From Wurfbainia villosa (taxonomy: Eukaryota > Streptophyta > Magnoliopsida > Zingiberales > Zingiberaceae): a stretch of 64,000 nt of DNA. Positions 35,340-45,275 of the stretch are shown in pieces (position 1 is the first letter of the stretch; each line of letters opens with the position of its first letter). The notes beneath the pieces were generated by a model, which was given only the letters and a program-made list of their open reading frames with translations, was not told the DNA's origin and did not search any database. The stretch spans positions 2,232,001 to 2,296,000 of the forward strand of contig JAKLTH010000283.1 in the NCBI GenBank assembly GCA_025175895.1, read 5' to 3'. Position numbers and translations under genes: made by a program.

Positions 35340-36055
35340 AGGTGCACTTGGGTCGCTTTGAAAATTCATCTCTTCTTCACCAATATACAGATGGGGTGAA
35401 ATGCAAAGTGTTCCTGACCACCCGGTAGGATCGGCCAAGCAACGGTTTAATACCTTACAAGTTGGATCCATCTGCTAATTTTATGATTTTGCAATGTTGT
35501 TTCTACGTCATTTTTAAGCTCTAAGTGATATCAACCTACACCTCTCCGCCTATTTAACATAAAGCAGAAGTCACAAGAAATTTTGATAAAGATGGCTGAG
35601 ATGAAGATGGGGACCTTTACACAAGGATTACGTGAAGGTGACTTCTTCCGTTCGTTAGCTAAGAAACCCCTCATGATTATGATAAACTTCTCGTTCAGGC
35701 AAAAAAAATATATCAATATGGAGGAAGTGGAGAAGGCTTGTGTAGGCCAAAAGGGGGCTCAAGCAACTGAAGTTGATTTAGAATACAAAAGGGATGTTCT
35801 ATTTCCTCCTTAGTCCTTTGATCCTCCTCGATTCGTGGGTCCTAAATATCGACCTTACCTTGCTCCGCTGCGAGTTATTAAAGAAAAAGCTTTGCAAATA
35901 TGTGATGAGTGGCAGCATATGAGGAGGCCAACTGGAGTCGAACAGGGGCCTCGTCGGCCTCCAAAAGATACTTATTGTGCCTTTCATAGGAAATATGGTC
36001 ATACTATGCGTGATTGCCATAAATTGGAACAAGAGCTCAAGAGAATGATGGGAGC
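35340..36055 (+). pseudogene. Broken Ty3/gypsy Gag
   Basis: Successive frames give YTDGVKCKVFLTT (35387 on), SDINLHLSAYLT (35526 on), FTQGLREGDFFRSLAKKP (35615 on), and TYCAFHRKYGHTMRDCHKLE.EL (about 35965-36045). This is the order of plant Ty3 Tat/Athila Gag, ending in the FHR..GH...DC.....EI region. Multiple stops and frameshifts break it. The longest frame (35835-36425) runs on into unrelated sequence after residue 75. Confidence 0.75.
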
Positions 36056-36439
36056 CGTAGCGGATGCCTCAATTTCCATTCTGAAACACCTCCGTTTTCG
36101 TTCCGAAACGACCTTGATGCCATCTCTTCCTTTCTTCTGTAGTCATCATCGACTCGTCGTCTCCATCAGTCGCTCTCTTCCCCATAGAATGTTCTCGGTC
36201 GGAAATCTAGCACAACATAAGGCGTTCCAGTTCTGGAACGTCCGTTCCGACCGTTTCATGTCTGTTCCGATGAACCCTGATGGGAACGAATCCTCAACAA
36301 TCGATTTTCAATTCAATTTCTTCTCAATTGATGAATTTCTTGTCAATCACCTTGCAATTTCCATAGGAACCCCTTTATATTTTTTACACTGGACTTCCTT
36401 TAACTTTGCTCCTCAATCCAACTAGGAGGGGGGAGCCCT

Positions 36440-37020
36440 TGATGGTATGTGGTGGTAGGAGCTCTTGTCCGCACAGGTTTTCACACAAGGCTCACCCGCA
36501 CGGGTTATCATATGGCACGGGCTATCATATGTTGGCTTCTGATGGGTGGGCAGCCATTACGTCTACCTATCTGCTCGTGTGCTTTAGCCATTATGGAATC
36601 TTGCATTGAGTGTTGGCGGCTCATAATGGTGTCGTAGTCATTACGCTCTTTTTGGCCGGTTGGTATTCAGCTTGGGGTTCCGTTTCCTACGTAAGGGTGA
36701 GTGATGCTGATGGAAGGTATGATCTTCTTCCATATTCAAGTCATTTTTCTTCATTCTACTACTTCAGCTTGCGTAGCTGCAAGTCTCTTTTCTCTAATCC
36801 AGAGCTAACTTGGCTGTCGGAGGAGTTTCACTGGCCACGCCAATGCCCGCCGACAAGTGTTGACGTGCAGGGTTGTTTGCCTGCTCGTGCAGAAGTCACC
36901 GATAGTGCAGAGATCACAGACAGAGTTGACATCCAAAATCGTCTAACCGGTCAGGTAATTAGCCGTTCGGGTTCATAGTCGAAAGGAAGGAAAGGGCTTG
37001 AGCGCGGAAGGGAACCATCA
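36440..37020 (+). repeat. 3' LTR, complete
   Basis: 581 bp with matched ends TGATGG...CCATCA. A short internal duplication of the ACGGG(T/C)TATCATATG word near 36495-36530 is unique to this copy. Confidence 0.8.
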
Positions 37021-37560
37021 GAAGCAAATTACGACAATTAGGCTCGATCTCGTAGGCAGTTAGTGCCTTCGAACACTACAGCAACTACGAATAAAGCTAA
37101 CCCATCACAAACACCTCATGAAATCCATCGACCTTAGAACCCTACAGCAATGTGACAACGAAGTAGATTAAGCAAAAATGCGTCGCTCAAACAAACGAAT
37201 ATCGCATCAATTAGGAAAAACTTGCAAAACCATCAAAACAACGCAGCATTCCGCGTCAAATCTGGCTAAAAAAAAGGAGGAAGAAAGCAGAAGAACCATA
37301 CCGCATTCGGCATTCAAGCAGGCGACGAGGTGAAACCTCTCCTCGACTCGCCTTTTCCAGCCGAAGCATCGGGAAGCATCGAGCGACGCTGTGCGAGCAT
37401 GAAACAAAATCGAAAGGAAGATCGAAAGAAATATTCGTACAATAATTCGAAAACAAATCATGCTTTGAGTGGCAAGTCAGAGACGCATCCGTCAAGATAA
37501 AAGACTTTTAACCGGCCCAAACACGAGTTCATAAAAGCGAAGTGCACGGCGTGTATTTAG
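37021..37560 (-). promoter_or_regulatory. Possible non-coding first exon and promoter (minus strand)
   Basis: On the minus strand about 37480-37302 is moderately GC-rich and stop-containing, ending at GAATGCG|GTATGG, a plausible splice donor. It could be the 5'-UTR exon of the GALT gene, whose first coding exon has an acceptor at 32623. That would place the deleted gypsy element inside a 4.7-kb UTR intron. This is inference: no cDNA is available and the coding-like frames (37207-37495) have no domain. Confidence 0.3.
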
Positions 37561-37575
37561 TATCTTCGGGGCGGT

Positions 37576-37618
37576 AAGCTCACCGAGGTCATAAAGTAGT
37601 CGAAGAGTCGGTGAGCTT
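37576..37618. repeat. Perfect 11-bp inverted repeat (hairpin)
   Basis: AAGCTCACCGA (37576-37586) and TCGGTGAGCTT (37608-37618) are perfect complements around a 21-bp loop. The setting is GC-richer than its surroundings. Role unknown. Confidence 0.7.
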
Positions 37619-38226
37619 CGTTTTGTTCGACTTCTTCTGCATTTTTTTTTACAGATTAATAATTAATTAATTAATTGGAGGGAATTGCGGTTAAGAAACT
37701 GCCCGAGTCGCGTTCGCGAACTGACCGATGGCGCGCGACCTCGGCGAATCGGGAGCGCTTTCCGCTTCTCCCACTTGTGGTACCCACATTCCACCCGCGC
37801 TGCCAATTATTTCATAAATGTTGGCCCCGGATTTTCTCCCAGTGGAGAGGCAGGTAGAATAGTCGGGTTTAAATGAAAAGCTATTTTGCGAGCACATCTC
37901 CAAAATCCTGGATTTGAGAAAGAAAATAAATTCCAATAAATAAAAACAAAAGAGAGAGAATTGAAAAAAGTTCGGAAAAAAGAATTTTAGTGGAAATTAA
38001 AAAAAAAACAGAATCAAATATCCATGAAACGCAGCCAAAAGATAATGTGTAAATTCTCAACAGATTCGTTAATTTCATCGTACTGATTTATTTCGATAAT
38101 ATCCATGAAACAGAATCAAATATATTTCTAATACTAATAGAATCGAAGATCTAAATATTTAGATTATAAAAAAAATATGAACGATACCATCACCATCTTA
38201 ACTCACGGCAACGACCGTTAGTAGTG

Positions 38227-38893
38227 TATATATATATATATATATGCTGGACGATTTACGTTGCACGTCCATGTGTTTCACACGAGATTCATGTCGGAAT
38301 TTAGCGTCGTCGCCGCGCCATCCGGTCACCTCTATCCGTCGGATCGAAGCGCGATCGACGTATAACTCGTCAACGGTCCGATAGGACAAGTTTCCCAACC
38401 GATTAACGCCCAGAATCCGTCGTTAAACGATCGGAAATTACCAAAGTCGCATCCATTAGCGATCGGCGTCGGCGCGTCGGGCGATCGCGGTCGAAAATCG
38501 GGCGCCCGATTCTCATGGGCGATTTCGGCTGCCATTCGGTCGGTCGACAGTCGAATCGCGGTCGACTGAGTATAATGGACGGATCGACGTCGGTTGTCGA
38601 TCCATCCGTCGCCAGATTCCGGCCGCGATTCGGTCGGAATCCGGCCCGATCGCTGGCGACAGTGGGCGCGCCACTGTCGACTGCGATCTTTGGTAATTTC
38701 CGATCGTTTTAGCACTGTATTTCGGACGCTAACCAATCAGGGAACTCGCCTTGCGTGGATCGCCAACGGCATCGATCGCGCCCGGTCCGACGGGCAGAGA
38801 TGGCTGGACGGCGCGACGGTGACGTTAACAGTGCACGTGGGTCTCGTATGAAGCGCACAGGCGCTCAACGTAAAGTACATAGCGTATCGCGAT

Positions 38894-38949
<56 letters not shown>
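38227..38949. mobile_element. 650-bp palindromic element set in (TA)n
   Basis: The core 38246-38895 is an inverted repeat. The left arm (38246 to about 38450) and the reverse complement of the right arm (38895 to about 38690) share TTTACGTTG, CGAGA, CGCGCC.TCC, CGATCG and the stretch AAACGATCGGAAATTACCAA. Both ends sit directly against TA microsatellites: 19 bp at 38227-38245 and about 53 bp at 38896-38949. The core is far more GC-rich than its flanks. Insertion in TA repeats recalls rice Micron MITEs, while long arms recall Mutator-like or foldback elements. Assignment is open. Frames on both strands here are palindrome artefacts. Confidence 0.75.
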
Positions 38950-38950
<1 letters not shown>

Positions 38951-39119
38951 GTTAGATTTGAAAGAAACAAATAATTCATCGATAAATAAAATTTAAAATC
39001 CGTCTATCTATCCATTAGGTAAATAATAAGAGAAAATATTTTTTTTAAATAAACAAAAAAAATCATCATAATATCTTTTTCACTTTTTATTTCTTTCCTC
39101 CTAAATAAACAGAGTAATT

Positions 39120-39425
39120 TAAATAATCAGGGTACATCCACTGACGGTCTGAGCGGCCCCAATTTTGTACGAAAACAATAGGAAACCCGGTACGTATATG
39201 AGTAACGGAGTGGGAGCCGCTGTCCGAGTCGATAAAAGGGACGCGAACGATTAACTATGGTCTCACCGTCACCACAGGCAATCACAACGAAGGTATGAAA
39301 ATGGGCAGACACAAGAATCTTCTCTGTCATTACATTTCGAGTGGGCCCCGCAGCCTGTGTTTCGTAGAGGGGACACGTGGCAACGAGGCGTGGACTATGA
39401 GATCTGGAACTTTCATGATTTAGTT
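39120..39425. other. GC-richer island with ABRE/G-box-like site
   Basis: A 300-bp island of higher GC in AT-rich DNA contains GACACGTGGC near 39372, which matches a G-box/ABRE core. No gene start or domain was found beside it, so a regulatory role is speculative. Confidence 0.3.
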
Positions 39426-40234
39426 CTCGCCAAACAAGCCAATTTACGAATAAATGTTAAAATATGTTAAATTAAACATTTTTTTTAGTTTTTGTCGTCC
39501 AAAAATATGTGCTTAAAAAATCAAATATAAGTTATTTAATAAATTAAATTTCAATATAAACAACTTAGAAACTTTTTCTTAAAATTTTGCTTATAAGAGT
39601 AAAGTCAATAGTTAGTATGATATAAAATTCTATTATTGGATAAAGATCAATCTTCTTCAAACACAAGTGTCAATTCTCTATCATGTCTAAGTGCTGATAA
39701 GATAAATGTCTATCATCGTTAATCCCTTTCATGTCGATTGTATGATCGATTGGAGACGAATCAATTAGATTTTTGCATCAACTATAAGCTTTTATGACGT
39801 ATTTAATGGATTATTTCAATTTTCTGTATATAATTATATTACTTGATAAATTTGCATTCAATGAGAATTAATCTCAATATCTCATATAACAAATATTTAT
39901 ATTACCAACTATGTCAATTCGTGAGAGGAACTTTTAAAGTTCAAAGTGAGAATTTTATATCTCATGATAAGATTCGATTTTTGTCTATCTGTAACAATAT
40001 TTGTATCACTTTAACTACTAATCCGTCTCGAGGGACAATGATCATCCTTCTTAATTTGCTTATTAGATACATGTTAAGTACAATTTATGTATATTGAAAA
40101 AAAAAGTTGATTCTAAAATATTTATCCGTCAATTAACTCATATCTTATTAAGTGGATTTTATTCAATATTCGTTGGTGGCAAAAGCATATCCTTAAAAAA
40201 AAAAAATTAAAAAAAAAGAAGATAATTTCTGAAT

Positions 40235-41055
40235 AGTGTATTTGGTTTAAGTTTTATGTAAAATTTTGATTATATGATTATCACAGTCATCTTACATAAT
40301 TATAAAATAAAAAAAATATTCTTCTAAAATAATTGGATTCCAGGTTATACGTTCCATTATATATTATTCGACAATTTATCAAATGACACATCTCAAATTT
40401 GAAATTGCTCAAACACAATCTCATAGTTTCATCTTTATAAAAGGACGCATCTCATTCTTTTTTTACTCCTCCTGTCAAACATGGATATCAAGTTGATCGA
40501 AAAAAAGATGGTACTGAGAATTATATTCTCAGAAACACAGTGGTCCTGAGATTTGAATTCTCAGTATCACGTACAATATCAAGCTCGTTTAGAAAAAATG
40601 TGGTGTTGAAAATTATATTCCCAGGAATACAGTGGTCTTGAGATTTAAATTTTCAATACCACATAAAATATCAAACTGTCCTAGAAAAAATATAGTATTG
40701 GGAATTATATTCTCATAAATACAGTGATATTGGAATTTAAATTTTCAACACCACGTATAATATTAATTGACCGAAAAAAAGATGGTGCTGAAAATTATAT
40801 TCCCAGAAACACAGTGGATCTGAGATTTAAATTCTCAGCACTACATACAATATCAATCTCAGTATTAATTGCATATTTATTTGGCGGGAGGGGTAAAAAA
40901 GGAATGAAGTACATATTTTGATAAATACGAAACTATGAGACTATATTTGAACAATTCCAAATTTGATATGCACCATTTGATAAATTATCGTATCTTATTT
41001 ACTGACGCGACAGACATATTTTATTATTTCGATAATTACAATAAACCAAACGGTT
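40235..41055. mobile_element. MITE-like inverted-repeat element with internal 91-bp array
   Basis: The left arm (about 40235-40488) and the inverted right arm (about 41055-40880) match over GTTTGGTTTA-type ends. They also share long blocks such as AAATTTGA.AT.TGCTCAAA, AAACTATGAGA.T and GGAGGGGTAAAAAAGGAATGA. Between the arms lie four tandem units of about 91 bp. The outermost 70 bp of the left end resembles the MITE at 19014, so it probably belongs to the same PIF/Tourist-like group. No transposase is encoded. Confidence 0.75.
40500..40865. repeat. Four ~91-bp tandem units, each with two palindromes
   Basis: Units start at about 40507, 40599, 40691 and 40781. The first unit contains the perfect palindrome CTGAGAATTATATTCTCAG and the near-palindrome CTGAGATTTGAATTCTCAG. 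Later units hold mutated versions with many paired changes. Confidence 0.85.
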
Positions 41056-41189
41056 TGACTCTTTTCACGTAGACTGCCACGGTCGGTTTGATCGGTCCGG
41101 TCGAAACCGCCGCCGGTCGGGTTGACAAAATCTGAGCCATAGCGCCGGCTCGTGGCGGTTCTGATCGAGTCGTGGAACCGATTCGGTCC

Positions 41190-41290
41190 GGGTCCGGGTC
41201 CGGGTCCGGGTTCGGGTCAAGTCCGGGTCCGGGTCCGATCCGGTCCAGGTCCGGGTCCGATCCGGTCCAGGTCCGGGTCCGATCCGGTTA
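41190..41290. repeat. GGGTCC hexamer array
   Basis: About fifteen GGTCC(G/A)-type hexamers in near-perfect tandem (GGGTCCGGGTCCGGG..., then GATCCGGTCCAGGTCC units). It lies on the 3' side of the hAT transposase relic and is likely a subterminal repeat of that element. Confidence 0.8.
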
Positions 41291-41544
41291 ATCGTCGTCT
41301 TAGTTAAATAAATAAAAAAATAAAAAATGATGTAAATAATTAAAATAAAAAAAAATTCACAATTAAACTTATAAAAACTCTATCAAATATTTCATTATCT
41401 CAATACAAAATATATTACATCTTAGACTTAAATAAAAAAATCTATTACAATAAAAAAATCAAATACATTTCAGTCGTATTCGGTATTTTCTCCGTCGTCT
41501 GATTCGGATGTTCATACATTTCGTCTTGGTCTTCTTCGTCACTT

Positions 41545-43628
41545 TTAATATGTTGGGTTCGACTTGCGACTTTTGACGATCATTGAGTAAACATTGCGCT
41601 TCCAAATTTTAGGCCTTAAAGCTAGAGCGTCTCGTCGATGTATTTCCTCAGATACTAAAAGCTTGTTCCACTGCCAGAGTTGAAGCTGACAAGCTAGAAT
41701 TTCTTTTGCCATTATAGATAAGATTGGAAATAATTGAGTTCTTTCGACCACCATTTTAGAATGTCAAGCTTTCTTAAATCTGCATCACTAAAATCAAAAG
41801 AAGTGGTCGAATAATTCTCGAGTTCTTTGGAACTTGAGGATCCTCGTGGGCGTTTAGTCAGTTGCTTAATAACAATTGTGCTTTAGTGAGTTTAGAAGTA
41901 ATAATACTAGTTGTAGTGGATTGATGTGTTTCATGTCCGATAATTTGTTCACCATTATATTCATTATAAATATCATGTAAATGTGTTTTAATATTAAACA
42001 AAATCGAAAGGAATATTAGGAAGCATTTGTAATATGACTTAAAGATTCATAATATAATGCTAACATATCTTGCAAACCATCTAATTTAAGTCTAGGATCT
42101 AAAACAAAAGCATAAAAATATTTGAGAATGTTTAAGAAATATTTTTCCATTTTTCTTTCATTACATAAATACATTGAGATAAATAAGTATCATTTGATTG
42201 AATATGTTCATTAAAAATACATGCAATATTACAACAATGTGTTAAAACTAAATGTGAAGTTGGATAATAAACACGATAATTGGTCACTAGCATCACTAAA
42301 AACTTTTAGAATTTCACAAATACTAGTGCATATATTCCATTGATTTGAAAACAAATAAATATCACGTGATTGAACATGTTGATGAAAAACATACATAATA
42401 AATCTTTATATTCAAAAGTAGATAACAATGATTTATAAGTAGAATTCCAGCGAGTTGGAGCGTCGTATGCAACAGTTTAGGCTTCATGCCATTTATTTTA
42501 CAAAATTTTCTCCATTCTTTCATTACTTGAGGATGTGTCCATAAATAATAAATTGCACTCTAATTGGTTGAATATGTGATCCTAAATTTTTAAGTCCATC
42601 TTGAACACACAAATTTAAAATGTGACATGTACACCTAATATGAAAAAATCTTCCACCTATTGATGGTTTACATATATCAATAAGTCACTAATACTAGAGG
42701 TATTTGCACTAGCATTATCAAAAGAAATTGAAAAAACTTTAGAAGTTAGACCATATTCTTCTAAAATAATAAAAATAAGTTGTGAAATATTTTGTGCCGT
42801 GTGTTTAGATTAAAACATCTATATGCTAGCAATCTTTTTGAATGTCCCAATTATTATCAATCCAATGATAAGTAATACTCATATATGAACAACACTTTGA
42901 TGATCACTCCAAATATCGGAACACAAAGAAACTTTCTTGTTTAAACTAGAAAATTCTTTAATCAATTCTTGTTTTTGTTCTAGGACTAATTTTAAAAGTG
43001 TACGTTTTAGAGTATTTCTTGGGATACGTTTAATAGAAGGATTTGCACTTGTAGAAAACCAATTTTCAAAGATAATTTATCACTAAAACTAAAAGAAAGT
43101 TGTTGATTACACAAAATTTATGATTTCTTCTCTAAATTTAGTTTAAATCAAATTTAAAGAGTTTAGATTCGTTACTGACCCGATTGAGAAGAGAATGTGA
43201 ATTTGAGTTTGAGAACGATCAATACCAATTTCAGGATGATTTCTCTCCACGTGTCGAGTAAGGGTTAGTAACCTCCTCCTTGTTGAAATTTGTAACATTT
43301 GAACAATATTTGCATTTTGCTTGTATATCACCGGAAGGGGCGTTACTTTTGAAATGTTTGGTGAAGATATCGGATGCGGCGAGACACTCGAGTTGGTCTT
43401 ATGGGTAGAACCCACCGTCATCTTGGATGTATTGCTCCTACTTTCTTGACTTTGATGATGATGGCGTATTTGAAATTCATCGCCGGAAATATCAAGATCG
43501 TAGTCGGCAGATATCGAATGGAGGTGAATGCTGCTTTGCTCGAACTTCGAACTTCGGGCGGTGGTAGCATTATGCTCTTTCCCTTTACGCCGTACCGCAC
43601 CCTTACGACTTGATCCGGCTCCAGACAT
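41545..43628 (-). pseudogene. Decayed hAT transposase (BED finger, RICESLEEPER-like)
   Basis: Reading the minus strand from 43628, a basic N-terminus (MSGAGSSRKG) leads to a worn BED finger (KCKYC..., then RHVERNHPE) near 43340-43220. NPSIKRIP.NTLKR and KVSLCSDIWSDHQ follow at 43060-42890. HIRCTCHILNLCVQDGLKNL and a W.KFCKINGMKPK block lie at 42640-42480. A PILSIMAKEILAC..L...AVEQAFS dimerisation segment ends it at about 41740-41640. The order (BED, RNase-H-like catalytic core, C-terminal hAT dimerisation) is that of plant hAT elements. Dozens of stops and frameshifts make it non-functional. GC-rich repeat arrays lie beyond each end, but terminal inverted repeats and an 8-bp duplication could not be placed. 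Confidence 0.85.
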
Positions 43629-43859
43629 TTGTAAAAATATGACTTGAGAGTTGAGACTTGAAAGCGGAATGAGAATTAGAGAAGAGAAGTTGTGATTTGT
43701 GAAAAAATGAAAGGGAATGGAGGTGTATTTATAGGAAAAAAAACTTAAAAAAAAAATTTCGATGGTCGACGCAGTCGGGCGAACCGACCCGGTCGGCCGT
43801 TACTGCAGCGATCATCAACGCCGCGAAATCGTGGCCGTCGGTTCTTTTTCTTAAAAAAA

Positions 43860-44175
43860 AGCGACCACGGTCGACACGCCTTTCTCAACACGCCTGGTCA
43901 CGACACGCCCGTGTCGTGATGGACAGAGAGCAACACGCCCGCGCTGACAGAGAGCAACACGCAGCAGCGCGCGTGTCGTGTCGTGGAAAACAATGACACG
44001 CGCCCGACATTTGTCACGTGCCGATGCGATGCCCAGTCATTGTCTGACACGCCCATGTCATTGTCGCGACACGCCAGTGTCATTTGTCGCGCCGCCGTGT
44101 CGGTGTCGACGACGCCGCCCGTGTCGGTGTCTGACACGCCGTGTCGGTGAGCGACACTGCTCGTGTCGTTTTCAC
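43860..44175. repeat. GC-rich array of GACACGCC / GTGTC palindromic words
   Basis: At least seven ACACGCC words and about as many CGTGTC words alternate over 300 bp, often as the palindrome GACACGCCCGTGTC or fragments of it. It lies just upstream of the hAT relic's start codon side and is compositionally unlike its AT-rich flanks. It is probably a subterminal transposase-binding array. Confidence 0.75.
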
Positions 44176-44752
44176 GCCTTTAAAATAAACAAAAAATAAT
44201 ATTATTAAATTTACTAACTAACAAAAAGAAAATATAAAATATAAAATATTGTAAACAATTGAATAAATTTGATTAAGAATTTCATTTAGAAATATCTAAA
44301 TGAATCGTCACTAAAAAATTTAACAATTTGATTCATTCTAAATTTAACACAACTTAACTCGATTAATTTAATAAACAGGATTGAACCGGATATATATATT
44401 ATTTTTTTCAAAAATAAAATTATAAAAAAAATATATAATTATATAAAATGGACCTTCCAGCTTTCACCTGCTCCGGCTCATGGAACCGGCGTCTGTCACC
44501 CGCCTCTCGGTGGCCCCCACTTCCCGTGTCAGACCCGCGCGTCGCGGGTCGCAGAACGCGTCAAGGACGCCGCGACGACGGCGCTGCCAAAGTCGCCGTC
44601 AACTATTAACGGCACCGTCAATTCTTCACCTTCCTGCTCCCCTCCGTTAGTCATTGTTCTAGAACGATCCCATCTACCCAACTCCAACTCCTCCTAATCT
44701 TTTAATCGAAGCACAGGGGGCGGACCAAAGCTGCGTCCAATAGAAGGCGCAG

Positions 44753-44760
44753 TATAAAAG
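44753..44760 (+). promoter_or_regulatory. TATA box of the RING-CH gene
   Basis: TATAAAAG lies at the end of a GC-rich promoter stretch (44460-44750). The predicted transcription start is about 44785-44795, leaving a leader of about 480 bp with a (CTC)n run at 44960-44985. GTCGCCAG|GTTTGCG near 44931 may be a 5'-UTR splice donor. Confidence 0.6.
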
Positions 44761-45275
44761 TGGGCAAGAATTATCGAGTACTAAAGTGTTTCACAGGGAA
44801 CCGTGGTCCACTGGGAGGGAGAGAGCCGATGGAATTAAATGCATATAAAAGAGCTAAACGACCAGAGATCGTTCGCCCCCAATTCCATCGACGATCTCGC
44901 GACGAAGTCCAGGACTCGAAGTCGTCGCCAGGTTTGCGATTTTTCCTCCTCCTTCTTCCTCCTCCTCCTCCTCCTCCTCCATCTGATATCGCGTTTTCGT
45001 TGTGGTTTTTTTTGTTGCTGCTGATCGCCATTTGTAATCTAGTTCGATTTGCGCGGTTGCGTTTAGGTTGCTGCTGTTCGATACCTTGCCGTCCTTTTCT
45101 TCTTGACGAACACTTGCCGAAACAATTTTATAGATATATGTTTGTGAATTTGGTATCTGGACTTTGGCAATTGATTAGCAAACTAGTTCCTTTGTTATCG
45201 GGTTTTTTGAATGCTATGAATGATTGGTCAATAGGAACATTCAAGAAGGAATTTTGGCTTCAAAGAAAGAAAGTA

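Larger units (their letters stand above)
34386..37020 (+). mobile_element. Internally deleted Ty3/gypsy element
   Basis: Direct repeats of about 515-580 bp (34386-34900 and 36440-37020) share TATA, TCATTTTTCTTCATTCTA, GCAGGGTTGTTT and GGAAGGGAACCATCA blocks. The 3' LTR is TGATGG...CCATCA, preceded by the purine tract AGGAGGGGGGAG at 36425. The PBS ATTGGCACCGTCTGTAAGAA (34902) is the TGGCRCC type of plant Ty3 Tat/Athila elements. The 5' LTR lacks about 60 bp at its start, so no target duplication can be checked. Gag fragments lie at 35340-36050, then about 370 bp of unrelated DNA runs straight to the PPT. All of pol is missing. Confidence 0.82.

Noticed and set aside
38332..38851. 134-aa and 85-aa frames on opposite strands
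   Set aside because: Symmetric products of the palindromic element.
44760..45275. Upstream in-frame start of the RING-CH gene
   Set aside because: The frame happens to be open, but the protein family begins at MGD..VL (45276), and the upstream part is low-complexity leader beginning right at the TATA box.
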